A stretch of 25,250 bases of DNA, taken from the IMG/VR virus record IMGVR_UViG_3300048033_000482, positions 1 through 25,250 of that record. One strand, 5' to 3'. Source of the stretch: a virus. Of the stretch, positions 5,515 to 12,889 are shown piece after piece. The position numbers were made by a program, and so were the translations under genes. The notes under the pieces are model-generated. The model was not told the DNA's origin. It saw only the letters and a program-made list of their open reading frames with translations, and did no database searches. Position 1 is the stretch's first letter, and every line of letters begins with the position of its first letter.

Positions 5515-5682
5515 ATGACAGCAGAACAACAAATAGAGGAAATCCTTTGGGAAGCACATTCATATGGTATTAGGAGTGAAGTGATGGGTGATGCCAGAGA
5601 GCAACTAAAATCAAATCCTAAACTTGATAAAGTAGTGGCATATGAGAAAGCATTTACAAAATTAACAATCAACATTAAATGA
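5515..5682 (+). CDS. hypothetical protein, 55 aa
   Basis: A short frame begins with ATG two bases after the previous stop and ends with TGA, overlapping the mgsA start (ATGA). It begins MTAEQQIEEILWEAHSYGIR and has a second helix DKVVAYEKAFTKL. The helix content, the tight fit between neighbours and the coupling to mgsA support a real gene. Similar short helical proteins with a 'W-E-A' N-terminus occur in phages, but no function is known to me. Confidence 0.58.
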   Translation: MTAEQQIEEILWEAHSYGIRSEVMGDAREQLKSNPKLDKVVAYEKAFTKLTINIK

Positions 5683-6053
5683 AAATAGCACTAATAGCAC
5701 ATGATGGAAAGAAAGCCGATATGGTTTCATTTGTTATGAAACGATTGGATTTCTTTAAACGTACTGATGTTGATATTGTAGCAACAGGTACAACTGGTAC
5801 AATGATTACTCACGCAGGAGTAGATAAAGTTCAAAAGGTTGCATCAGGCCCAATGGGTGGTGATGCAGAGATTGGTGCTATGGTAACTAGAGGTGAAGTT
5901 GATGGTGTAATATTCTTTAGAGACCCATTAGATAAGCACCCACATGATGTAGATATCTCTATGTTAATGAGATTATGTGATGTACACGATGTACCCCTTG
6001 CAACTAACTATCGTTCAGCACATATTCTTATTAAATACTTTAAAGGTAAGTAA
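5679..6053 (+). CDS. mgsA: methylglyoxal synthase
   Basis: Methylglyoxal synthase converts dihydroxyacetone phosphate to methylglyoxal and phosphate, bypassing lower glycolysis. The 124-aa protein keeps the family signatures: IALIAHDGKK (3-12), TGTTGT (36-41), GPMGGD with the catalytic-type Asp at 62, FFRDPL (79-84), HPHD (87-90) and ATN (108-110). E. coli MgsA has about 152 residues; the missing part is mainly at the termini, so the core looks intact. It overlaps a small gene upstream by 4 bases and is followed one base later by thyA. This is an unusual phage metabolic gene. In infected cells it could release phosphate from triose phosphates or slow host metabolism, but that is inference. 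Confidence 0.92.
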   Translation: MKIALIAHDGKKADMVSFVMKRLDFFKRTDVDIVATGTTGTMITHAGVDKVQKVASGPMGGDAEIGAMVTRGEVDGVIFFRDPLDKHPHDVDISMLMRLCDVHDVPLATNYRSAHILIKYFKGK

Positions 6054-6054
6054 T

Positions 6055-7095
6055 ATGAATAAATTAGATAAGCAATATCAACAACTACTTTCGGATATAA
6101 TTGAATTTGGAGTTGAGAAAAATGATAGAACAGGCACTGGGACTATTTCAGAATTTGGACATCAATTCCGACACAATATGTCAGATGGGTTTCCACTACT
6201 AACCACAAAGAAGATGGCAGTCAAAACAATGATGACTGAATTGAAGTGGTTCTTAAAGGGAGATACTAACATTAAGTATTTGGTCGATAACGGATGTAAC
6301 ATTTGGAATGGTGATGCATTCAAAAACTATATTAGTAAAACTAATGAGTATAAAGGTAATTGGCCTGATACTATGGATGAGTTTATTGAACGAATCAAAA
6401 CCGATGATGAATTTGCTATGAAGTGGGGTGAGTTAGGTCCTATCTATGGTAAGCAATGGAGAGATTGGACTGAATACTATGTTGAGAAATTCAATGGTGG
6501 TAATCCTATTATAGTAGAGAGAACTAAAGACCAAATTGCAAATCTAATTGAAGAACTAAAAACAAATCCAGATTCTCGTAGACTTATGGTTTCAGCTTGG
6601 AATGTTGGTGAGTTAGACCAAATGACTCTACCACCATGTCATTATGGATTCCAATGTTACACTACAAAGATGTCATTTGAAGAACGAGTTACTTATTGGA
6701 CATCATCTTTAGGTAAGGATGTATCATACGCCAAACGAATTAATGATTCTGATTTAGATGAAAGGGGTGTACCTAAAAGAAAGTTATCTTTGATGTGGAA
6801 TCAACGTTCAGTAGATACATTCTTAGGTTTACCATTTAACATCGCATCGTATGGAACATTACTTCTACTACTATGTGAAGAGACTGGATATATGGCAGGA
6901 GACCTAATTGGTAACTTAGGTGATGTTCATCTATATAAGAATCACATTGAACAAGCAAAAGAACAATTGGTGAGAGAACCATTCGAATTACCACAACTAG
7001 AATTAAGAGAAGTTGATGTGTTAGACGGTGAGTTCAATTATACAGTGGTTGGTTACCAATCACACCCAAGCATTAAAGCACCTTTAAGTAATTAA
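6055..7095 (+). CDS. thyA: thymidylate synthase
   Basis: ThyA methylates dUMP to dTMP using methylene-tetrahydrofolate. Hallmarks are DRTGTG (24-29), GPIYGKQWR (128-136), SRR (174-176), the nucleophile Cys195 in LPPCHYGFQ, RSVDTFLGLPFNIASY (251-266, with the dUMP-binding Asn262) and GDVHLY (289-294). I choose the ATG at 6055; a longer frame opening at 5977 would run through mgsA. At 346 aa it is about 80 residues longer than E. coli ThyA. The extra sequence is two insertions, at about residues 86-123 and 207-243, and the C-terminus is KAPLSN. It sits next to mgsA and supplies dTMP for phage DNA synthesis. Confidence 0.96.
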   Translation: MNKLDKQYQQLLSDIIEFGVEKNDRTGTGTISEFGHQFRHNMSDGFPLLTTKKMAVKTMMTELKWFLKGDTNIKYLVDNGCNIWNGDAFKNYISKTNEYKGNWPDTMDEFIERIKTDDEFAMKWGELGPIYGKQWRDWTEYYVEKFNGGNPIIVERTKDQIANLIEELKTNPDSRRLMVSAWNVGELDQMTLPPCHYGFQCYTTKMSFEERVTYWTSSLGKDVSYAKRINDSDLDERGVPKRKLSLMWNQRSVDTFLGLPFNIASYGTLLLLLCEETGYMAGDLIGNLGDVHLYKNHIEQAKEQLVREPFELPQLELREVDVLDGEFNYTVVGYQSHPSIKAPLSN

Positions 7096-7157
7096 GTTCA
7101 TCGAAGAAATCTGATAGTTGGTGGTTGTGGTATAGATATTGTACTATATACTATACG

Positions 7158-7607
7158 ATGAGAAAAATGATTCTATCAGTTGCACTTACAATCGGAATGA
7201 TTGGGTCAACGTTCGCACAAATGGCAATACCAGGTGAGGTATTCGCAAGTAATCCAAACAGATTTAACGGAAGAAAAGTAACTATAAAAAACATAGTAAT
7301 TAAATCTGAATCAGTAGGTACTAACCAATCAACAATATCAGGTCCTGTTAATTTAAATGTAGCACCAGGGGCAATTGGAACTCCATCGGCACCTAACGTA
7401 ACACCATGTAGAGCTCCAAGAGGATTTTCTAAAGTAGGTGTATTCTTTAAAGCAATGCCTGAATTTAATGGTTGTTTCTTTATGGCCGATAATATGAAAG
7501 CTCAAATGGATAGAGAGATTGGACATGAGGATGTGGAAGCACAAATCACATTTAGAGGGGATTCTCGTACTGGTTACATGGTTTCTTTTTACAGATTAGG
7601 TCAATAA
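7158..7607 (+). CDS. secreted or periplasmic hypothetical protein
   Basis: I choose the ATG at 7158 because it gives a textbook signal peptide: MRK, a hydrophobic core MILSVALTIGMIGS, and a likely signal peptidase I site after TFA, leaving a mature protein of about 129 aa. The mature part begins with PGEVFASNPNRFNGRKVTI, which looks like a beta strand of an OB-like fold. It contains two cysteines (CRAPRGF and NGCFF) that could form a disulfide in the periplasm. I recognise no family. It is followed by a terminator and promoter at 7618-7673. A phage protein made for export could act at the envelope, for example in superinfection exclusion, but there is no direct evidence. Confidence 0.7.
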   Translation: MRKMILSVALTIGMIGSTFAQMAIPGEVFASNPNRFNGRKVTIKNIVIKSESVGTNQSTISGPVNLNVAPGAIGTPSAPNVTPCRAPRGFSKVGVFFKAMPEFNGCFFMADNMKAQMDREIGHEDVEAQITFRGDSRTGYMVSFYRLGQ

Positions 7608-7617
7608 TCTAAAAGAT

Positions 7618-7673
7618 TTAACAATTTCTTAACATTGGGGGCTTGGTAAAGTCCCCTTTTTTCATTATCTTTA
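7618..7673 (+). promoter_or_regulatory. class A promoter with TTAACA doublet
   Basis: TTAACA at 7618 and 7629, seven bases, CTTG at 7642-7645, 20 bases, TATCTTTA at 7666-7673. The spacing is identical to the promoter at 2081. It drives the small membrane protein at 7703. Confidence 0.8.
7637..7662 (+). terminator. intrinsic terminator inside promoter
   Basis: GGGGGCTT (7637-7644) pairs with AAGTCCCC (7649-7656, one G-U) around a GGTA loop, followed by six T (7657-7662). It ends the thyA/exported-protein transcript. The -33 CTTG of the next promoter straddles the stem and loop. Confidence 0.82.
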
Positions 7674-7702
7674 CTATGTAAAAGAGATAAAAGTTATATA
7701 GT

Positions 7703-7900
7703 ATGAAAAATTATCAAGCGATTTTATTAGTAATGGTTGGGTTCGGATTAGGTATCGGTACTGCGGCTGGAAAGGTTCAATCAGTAATTCATTTTGCGGG
7801 TGCCGCCAATGAGATGGGGTTCGCATTTATGGGTATCCTAATTGGTATGTGTGGTTTGTTTGCCATTAATTACAGAAAACTACTGAAAGGTTTAAATTAA
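7703..7900 (+). CDS. small membrane protein, 65 aa
   Basis: The protein starts MKNYQAILLVMVGFGLGIGT and has two hydrophobic segments (about residues 6-24 and 38-56, MGFAFMGILIGMCGLFAINY) joined by a short loop, with a basic C-terminus RKLLKGLN. This indicates a two-helix inner-membrane protein. Gly-rich helices suggest close packing or oligomerisation. It forms its own transcription unit between the promoter at 7618 and the one at 7925. No family is recognised. Confidence 0.65.
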   Translation: MKNYQAILLVMVGFGLGIGTAAGKVQSVIHFAGAANEMGFAFMGILIGMCGLFAINYRKLLKGLN

Positions 7901-7924
7901 GATGTTAATAACTTGTTAATAACT

Positions 7925-7980
7925 TTAACAATTATTTAACATTAAAAGCTTGTTTATTCAAGTAAAATGCCTTATCTTTA
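7925..7980 (+). promoter_or_regulatory. class A promoter with extended TTAA array
   Basis: TTAACA at 7925 and 7936, seven bases, CTTG at 7949-7952, 20 bases, TATCTTTA at 7973-7980. Two further boxes (TTAATA at 7905 and 7916) lie upstream, again 11 bases apart. From 7973 to 8005 the sequence is identical to 10720-10752, the start of the AAA ATPase transcript. Confidence 0.82.
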
Positions 7981-8027
7981 CATAGTAAAGAGAGATAATT
8001 AATAATCAACTTAAAAAATATAGATAT

Positions 8028-10190
8028 ATGAGAGATAACACAAAATATAGTTCGTACTGGTTGCGAGATGATTTATTTGATGATGACTCAGATGTTGTTG
8101 TTGATAAGGTTGAGAAGAAACAATCAAATCTTCTGGCCTTAGCATCATACAAACGGGCAGTATCAAACTTTGTTAATATCGTTACCAATGAGAACATCAA
8201 AGTGGTGTTCGACCAGCGTGGGGATAATTCCTATACCGATGGTAAGACTGTTACCATTTCATCTAAGATGGATGATAAAGAGTTTGACCCTACTGTTGGG
8301 TTAGCACTTCACGAAGGTTCTCACATTAAGTTAACCGATTTTAATACTCTTCGGAAAATTAGTAATTACGATTTTCCTCAACCAATTGGATATAGTTACC
8401 TATCAGATTTGGAAGCTAAACATCATATGAGTTATGAGGGTGTTCGTAGTTGGGTTGCGAGTAACATCAAAGATTTACTAAATGTGATTGAAGATAGACG
8501 AATTGATTATTACATCTATTCTACTTCTCCTGGTTACAAAGGTTACTACCACGCAATGTACGATAAGTACTTCAACGCTAAGATTATCGATAAAGGTTTG
8601 AAATCTTCTGAGTGTCGTACTGAAGATTGGGATTCTTATATGTTCCGTATTATTAACATTACCAACGCTAATCGTGATTTGGATGCACTTCCAATGTTAC
8701 GAAAAGTTTGGGAGTTGATTGATTTAAAAAACATTAACCGACTTCAGAACACTCAACAGGCGTTTGAATTGGCTTGTGAGGTTTTCAAATTAGTAGAAGA
8801 TTCACTTCCACCAACCGAACAACCTGAGAATGGTGAGGGTAATGGTGAGGGTAACTCTGATGATAACGAACAACAGCCAGGTGAAGGTGCTGGTGGTGGT
8901 GGGGATACCTCTGAAACCAATGGTACTGATAATACTGAAGGGCCTGAGAATGATGGTCAATCAAAGCAAGATTCAAATGGTACTGATGATTCCGATGGAG
9001 ATGCTGATGGTGATGATGTAAAATCAGGCCGCTCTTCTTACAATCCAAATGGTGCTGGTGGTGATGGTTCTAACAATCAAATTGCTGATAAGAAAGTTAG
9101 TAGTGGTGATGGAGAACTTTCTGACCGCCAGAAAAAGCAATTAGATAACGCTATTAAGAAACAAAAAGATTTTCAAAATGGTGATATCAAAAAGAAGAAA
9201 GTTGGTAAAGGTGAGAATCAAAAATTAGAAACACTTTCTAAGGCGGGTATCGATGAGAAGTTAGCTGGTAAGGATTATGAATCCAAACGATATTGGAGAC
9301 AAGATAAAGCAACGCCTGTTGTTGTGGTTCGTAATTTTACTAAAGGTTTAGTTGATTCTGATACGATTGATATGTTATCTACATACAATTGGTATTGTGA
9401 ACGTAACCAACCAGCAATCACCAAAGGTACTCAGATTGGTACTATGTTGGGTAAACGTTTGAAGGTTCGTTCTGAAGAACGTTCATTGGTTACTCCTCGA
9501 ATGAAGAATGGTAAAATATCAGGTCGATTGTTGCATGAGTTGGGTATGGGTAATGTTCAAATCTTTGACCAGATGGTAGTTAATAAACATAAACCTGCTT
9601 TGATTCATATCTCTATTGATGCTAGTTCTTCAATGGGTGGTAGTAAGTGGACTAACTCACAAACGGCAGCGGTTGCTATCGCTAAGGCGGCTTCAATGAC
9701 TTCTAATTTAGATGTTGTTATTTCGTATCGTTCAATACAGCAAGGTGGTGGTTCACATAGTTCAGTTCAACCACTTATGTTAATCGCTTACGATTCTCGT
9801 ACTGATAAGTTCTCTAAGATTCAACAATTGTTTCAATACATTAATCCTTGTGGAACTACTCCTGAGGGATTGTGTTTTGAATCTATCTTAGATGATATTA
9901 CCAAAACCAACAAAGGTGCTGAAAGTTACTTTATTAACTTCTCAGATGGGTGGCCAGGTTTTCAAAATAGTGATATTGATTATTGTGGTGAGGCTGCTGT
10001 TCAACATACGGCTAATCAGATTAAGAAAATGAGAATGGCTGGAGTAAACGTTCTATCGTACTTCATTGAAGAACGTGGATATGGTGGTGCTATTGATAAC
10101 TTTAAAGCAATGTATGGTAAATCGGCCGAAGCAATTGATGTTACTTCTCTGATTCCATTGACACGAACACTAAATAAAATGTTTGAATAA
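8028..10190 (+). CDS. metallopeptidase-like/VWA-domain protein (CobT-like)
   Basis: This 720-aa protein has three parts. The N-terminal domain carries ALHEGSH (93-99), an HExxH zinc motif, followed by NVIEDRRID (152-160), which resembles the third ligand region of gluzincin-type peptidases. Residues about 262-365 are a Gly/Asp/Glu/Asn-rich linker. The C-terminal VWA domain has a MIDAS: DASSS (531-535), GTTPEG (609-614) and FSDG (638-641). The arrangement resembles CobT-type VWA proteins that partner MoxR/CobS AAA+ ATPases, and such an ATPase is encoded at 10780 from a promoter with the same leader. A cobalt chelatase role is unlikely in a phage; a remodelling or chaperone complex, perhaps with protease activity, is more plausible. 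Confidence 0.85.
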   Translation: MRDNTKYSSYWLRDDLFDDDSDVVVDKVEKKQSNLLALASYKRAVSNFVNIVTNENIKVVFDQRGDNSYTDGKTVTISSKMDDKEFDPTVGLALHEGSHIKLTDFNTLRKISNYDFPQPIGYSYLSDLEAKHHMSYEGVRSWVASNIKDLLNVIEDRRIDYYIYSTSPGYKGYYHAMYDKYFNAKIIDKGLKSSECRTEDWDSYMFRIINITNANRDLDALPMLRKVWELIDLKNINRLQNTQQAFELACEVFKLVEDSLPPTEQPENGEGNGEGNSDDNEQQPGEGAGGGGDTSETNGTDNTEGPENDGQSKQDSNGTDDSDGDADGDDVKSGRSSYNPNGAGGDGSNNQIADKKVSSGDGELSDRQKKQLDNAIKKQKDFQNGDIKKKKVGKGENQKLETLSKAGIDEKLAGKDYESKRYWRQDKATPVVVVRNFTKGLVDSDTIDMLSTYNWYCERNQPAITKGTQIGTMLGKRLKVRSEERSLVTPRMKNGKISGRLLHELGMGNVQIFDQMVVNKHKPALIHISIDASSSMGGSKWTNSQTAAVAIAKAASMTSNLDVVISYRSIQQGGGSHSSVQPLMLIAYDSRTDKFSKIQQLFQYINPCGTTPEGLCFESILDDITKTNKGAESYFINFSDGWPGFQNSDIDYCGEAAVQHTANQIKKMRMAGVNVLSYFIEERGYGGAIDNFKAMYGKSAEAIDVTSLIPLTRTLNKMFE

Positions 10191-10393
10191 TGGTACTGAA
10201 TATTGAGAGATTAAATTTGGAATACCTATCTTGGACTATTGATAATGGGGAAGGTCGAAACTCAGATGATTTGAGATTCGGCCAGTTTCTCCACATCAAA
10301 TATAACAAAGAGTTGGGAACACCTGATGTGTTTTATGTAGAAAACGCCACATCTGCTTATGAAACTTTGTTAAAACATTTAACAATTTCTTAA
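10190..10393 (+). CDS. hypothetical protein, 67 aa
   Basis: The start overlaps the VWA gene's stop by one base (TAATG). The protein begins MVLNIERLNLEYLSWTIDNG and contains RFGQFLHIKYNKELG and DVFYVENATSAYETLL. It looks like a small alpha/beta protein with no membrane segment. The stop codon is inside the second TTAACA box of the next promoter. No family is recognised, but co-translation with the VWA gene suggests a linked role. Confidence 0.62.
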   Translation: MVLNIERLNLEYLSWTIDNGEGRNSDDLRFGQFLHIKYNKELGTPDVFYVENATSAYETLLKHLTIS

Positions 10394-10434
10394 CATTAGA
10401 AATTTGGATATATCAAATAAATGTCGTACTTTAG
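10379..10434 (+). promoter_or_regulatory. class A promoter with TTAACA doublet
   Basis: TTAACA at 10379 and 10390, seven bases, TTTG at 10403-10406 (TTTGGATATAT), 20 bases, TACTTTAG at 10427-10434. The -7 element is a weaker match than in the other class A promoters. The upstream gene's stop codon is embedded in the second box. Confidence 0.72.
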
Positions 10435-10453
10435 TACTGTAAGATTGAGAGAT

Positions 10454-10675
10454 ATGAGAAAAACGATTGAAGTAAAAAAGATTTTAGATTACGTTAACAA
10501 CCAACTGACTCGTACTGATGAGTATTGTGATGAGAAGTTTAAGGCTGGTATGTGTACTATGATTGAGAGAGTGTTATTTGATACTAATCAGTATAATGGA
10601 TATACTCCGTTGATTAGTGAGGCTAATGTGGGTGATGAGGGTTATTATACTCGCCACTACCATATGAAAAGTTAA
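10454..10675 (+). CDS. hypothetical protein, 73 aa
   Basis: An in-frame ATG at 10421 falls between the -33 and -7 elements and would be upstream of the transcript, so I choose the ATG at 10454. The protein begins MRKTIEVKKILDYVNNQLTR and has a helical middle (AGMCTMIERVLFDTN) and a Tyr/His-rich tail (GYYTRHYHMKS). This arrangement resembles small phage proteins of unknown role. Its stop codon lies inside the first TTAACA box of the AAA ATPase promoter. Confidence 0.6.
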   Translation: MRKTIEVKKILDYVNNQLTRTDEYCDEKFKAGMCTMIERVLFDTNQYNGYTPLISEANVGDEGYYTRHYHMKS

Positions 10676-10727
10676 CATAAACTTAACATTGAAAATTTGG
10701 ATATATAAAAGTAAAGTAGTATCTTTA
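10672..10727 (+). promoter_or_regulatory. class A promoter with TTAACA doublet
   Basis: TTAACA at 10672 and 10683, seven bases, TTTG at 10696-10699 (TTTGGATATAT), 20 bases, TATCTTTA at 10720-10727. Its leader begins with the same 33 bases as that of the VWA gene, suggesting matched expression of the two partners. Confidence 0.82.
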
Positions 10728-10779
10728 CATAGTAAAGAGAGATAATTAATAAAAGTTAAACAATTAAAAAATAAAAATT

Positions 10780-12048
10780 ATGGCTAAAGCACAGCGTTCC
10801 GTATTCCTTAAAGTTGTTCGTAATGAGAACAAAGAGTTAATTTTAGTAGACACAAATGGTGTTGAATTTTTTGTTCCCGAAATTAATGAGAAGGGAACTT
10901 CACTTTATAAACGAGCCGTTGCATCGGCTAACAATCCTTCTAAGTATTGTTTCAAAGTACGTGTAAAGGGTAACCTATCAGAAGGTTCAGTTGAGTTCGG
11001 TAGAGTTCCTGCTGAGAAGTTCAATGGGGCTGAGCCTGTTGAGAACTTCAACCAACCAAATGGTGGTTTGGAAGCATTCAAAATGGTTAGTACACCACCA
11101 CCTTCAGAAGCAGTTGAGAAACCAATGGAAGAAGAATTCCTAAAGTTTATTCACTCAGATGCTAATGGTTTGAAACCAAAGATGTTGTTTATGGGTGAAC
11201 TTAAATGGAAGTATCTGATTCGTAACATTCTTCGTGGTAAGAATATTATGATGACTGGGCCAGCTGGTTGTGGTAAAACTATGGCCGCTAAAGCAGCAGC
11301 CAATTCCATTGAAGGTTACAATATGGAAATCTTCAACTTAGGTTCTACACAAGACCCCCGTGCTACGTTGATTGGTAACACTCAGTTCGATACTAAGAAA
11401 GGAACTGTGTTCTCACCATCACCATTCGTTAAAGCAATACAAACTCCAAACACTGTGATTGTGTTGGATGAGATTAGCCGGGCTCACCCTGAGGCTCACA
11501 ACATTCTGATGACGGTGTTGGATGCTGGACAACGTTACTTACGATTGGATGAGGCTTCCGATTCACCTGTTGTGAAGGTTGCTGAAGGTGTTTCCTTCAT
11601 CGCATCGGCTAACATCGGTAATGAATACACCGCCACTCGTCAACTTGACCGGGCGATTGTTGACCGATTCTCAATCATTGAGATGGATACTTTGACTAGT
11701 GATGAAGAAAAATCACTACTTCATATGATGTATCCTTCGGTTGATATCAACCTAATTAACTCGGTTGCTGAGATTACTTCAATGACACGTTCTGAGGTTA
11801 AGAAGGAAACTCCACAACTCACTAACTCACTATCGACTCGTACAGCAGTTGAGATTGGTTCTCTACTCTACGATGGGTTTAATTTGGCTGAGGCTGCTGA
11901 GATTACAATCTACCCATTATTCGATGATGCTGGTGGTGCTCAATCAGAACGTACTTACATTCGACAGTTCGTTCAAAAGTTTGTTGGTTCTTCTGAAGAA
12001 GAGAACTTGTTCAATACTGAAACTGAAGATTTGAGTAACCCATTCTAA
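10780..12048 (+). CDS. MoxR/CobS-type AAA+ ATPase
   Basis: The 422-aa protein has an N-terminal region of about 130 residues of unknown fold, then an AAA+ module: Walker A GPAGCGKT (160-167), Walker B VIVLDE (226-231), sensor 1 SAN (276-278) and DRAIVDRF (290-297) with candidate arginine-finger residues. HPEAHNILMTVLD after Walker B is typical of MoxR/CobS/CbbQ proteins. CobS-like ATPases are common in T4-like phages, where their role is unresolved. The partner is most likely the VWA protein at 8028, since MoxR ATPases work with VWA proteins. It has its own promoter with a matching leader and ends at a strong terminator (12075). Confidence 0.92.
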   Translation: MAKAQRSVFLKVVRNENKELILVDTNGVEFFVPEINEKGTSLYKRAVASANNPSKYCFKVRVKGNLSEGSVEFGRVPAEKFNGAEPVENFNQPNGGLEAFKMVSTPPPSEAVEKPMEEEFLKFIHSDANGLKPKMLFMGELKWKYLIRNILRGKNIMMTGPAGCGKTMAAKAAANSIEGYNMEIFNLGSTQDPRATLIGNTQFDTKKGTVFSPSPFVKAIQTPNTVIVLDEISRAHPEAHNILMTVLDAGQRYLRLDEASDSPVVKVAEGVSFIASANIGNEYTATRQLDRAIVDRFSIIEMDTLTSDEEKSLLHMMYPSVDINLINSVAEITSMTRSEVKKETPQLTNSLSTRTAVEIGSLLYDGFNLAEAAEITIYPLFDDAGGAQSERTYIRQFVQKFVGSSEEENLFNTETEDLSNPF

Positions 12049-12074
12049 GATATTGTTTAACTCTCTTAAAGTAG

Positions 12075-12100
12075 ACCCCACATTGCGTGGGGTTTATTTT
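12075..12100 (+). terminator. intrinsic terminator
   Basis: ACCCCAC (12075-12081), loop ATTGC, GTGGGGT (12087-12093), then a T-rich tail TTATTTT. It lies 26 bases after the AAA ATPase stop and before the next promoter. Confidence 0.88.
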
Positions 12101-12108
12101 AAAAAAGA

Positions 12109-12140
12109 TTTGGATAATAACTTTATTTTTTGTATATTTA
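12109..12140 (+). promoter_or_regulatory. class B promoter
   Basis: TTTG (12109-12112, within TTTGGATAAT), 20 bases, TATATTTA (12133-12140), preceded by the A-tract TTTTAAAAAAGA shared with the promoter at 4707. It drives the operon beginning at 12162. Confidence 0.78.
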
Positions 12141-12161
12141 TCAAACAAATGTTATTAAGAT

Positions 12162-12479
12162 ATGGATATTAAAGAATTAACAAACGACATTTACGAATCC
12201 CTTTTAGAAGATGGGTTCTTTGAAAGTGAGTTTATAGATGAGCATAAGTTTAAAGCTAGGTTCTATAAAACGATGAGTAACTCAGTTGTTACTGAAAACA
12301 ATTTAGATGCTGAATCTATTATGGATTTAGTTTTGGAAATCACCAAAGAGATTATCAAAGAGAATGTAGATAATACAGTTTCCGAATTAAAAGATAAGGG
12401 AATACTCGATGAGGTTGAAACTGAAGATGGTGAGATTGGTTATGTATTAAATGAAAATGTAGATATAAGTTATGAGTAA
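12162..12479 (+). CDS. hypothetical acidic protein, 105 aa
   Basis: The ATG at 12162 lies about 20 bases after the -7 element. The protein is strongly acidic, beginning MDIKELTNDIYESLLEDGFF, with several predicted helices (NLDAESIMDLVLEITKEIIK) and an acidic C-terminus. It has no Cys and no membrane segment. No family is recognised. It overlaps the next gene by 8 bases and is the first gene of the 12109 transcript. Confidence 0.65.
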   Translation: MDIKELTNDIYESLLEDGFFESEFIDEHKFKARFYKTMSNSVVTENNLDAESIMDLVLEITKEIIKENVDNTVSELKDKGILDEVETEDGEIGYVLNENVDISYE

Positions 12480-12879
12480 AGAAAAAGAAAATCCTATACC
12501 AGAAGAGTATTGGAATACAGATGATGTTTCTCAAGAAGAGATGGAAGCATTACAGGCTGCGGCAAATGAGATGGAAGAGTATTTATCACAACCTACTGAT
12601 GAGTGGAATGAAATGGATGAAGTGTATTACGACCATCTCAGAGAACGATTTCAAAAAGGGCCAGATGAGATTGGGCCTCGGCAATTTAAACAATTCCAAA
12701 ATGCGTTTCTACCAATTCAAATGATGGTTATTCCTGCCGGTAGACAACACAATGGTGAAGAGGTGGTATCGTATTACCATACACTTACCGAAGATATGGA
12801 AGTGGGTGAGTGTAATGGTTCGTATGAACTACTTACCGAAAAAGAATTAGAAGAAAAATTTAACATTAAATATAATTAA
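12472..12879 (+). CDS. hypothetical acidic protein, 135 aa
   Basis: The N-terminal half is very acidic and helical (SQEEMEALQAAANEMEEYL). The C-terminal half looks like a small beta domain (PIQMMVIPAGRQHNGEEVVS, GECNGSYELLTEKELEEKF). No motif identifies it. The 8-base overlap with the upstream gene suggests coupled translation. Confidence 0.63.
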   Translation: MSKEKENPIPEEYWNTDDVSQEEMEALQAAANEMEEYLSQPTDEWNEMDEVYYDHLRERFQKGPDEIGPRQFKQFQNAFLPIQMMVIPAGRQHNGEEVVSYYHTLTEDMEVGECNGSYELLTEKELEEKFNIKYN

Positions 12880-12889
12880 AAACAAAGTT

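Noticed and set aside
5977-6054. Extended N-terminus for thyA
   Set aside because: It overlaps most of the mgsA C-terminus, and MNKLDKQYQQLL at 6055 matches the normal ThyA start.
8785-9048. Antisense frame rich in His and Tyr
   Set aside because: It is the complement of the Gly/Asp/Asn low-complexity linker of the VWA protein.
10421-10453. Upstream ATG for the 73-aa gene
   Set aside because: It lies between the -33 and -7 elements of the promoter at 10379, so it would not be in the transcript; the ATG at 10454 is better.
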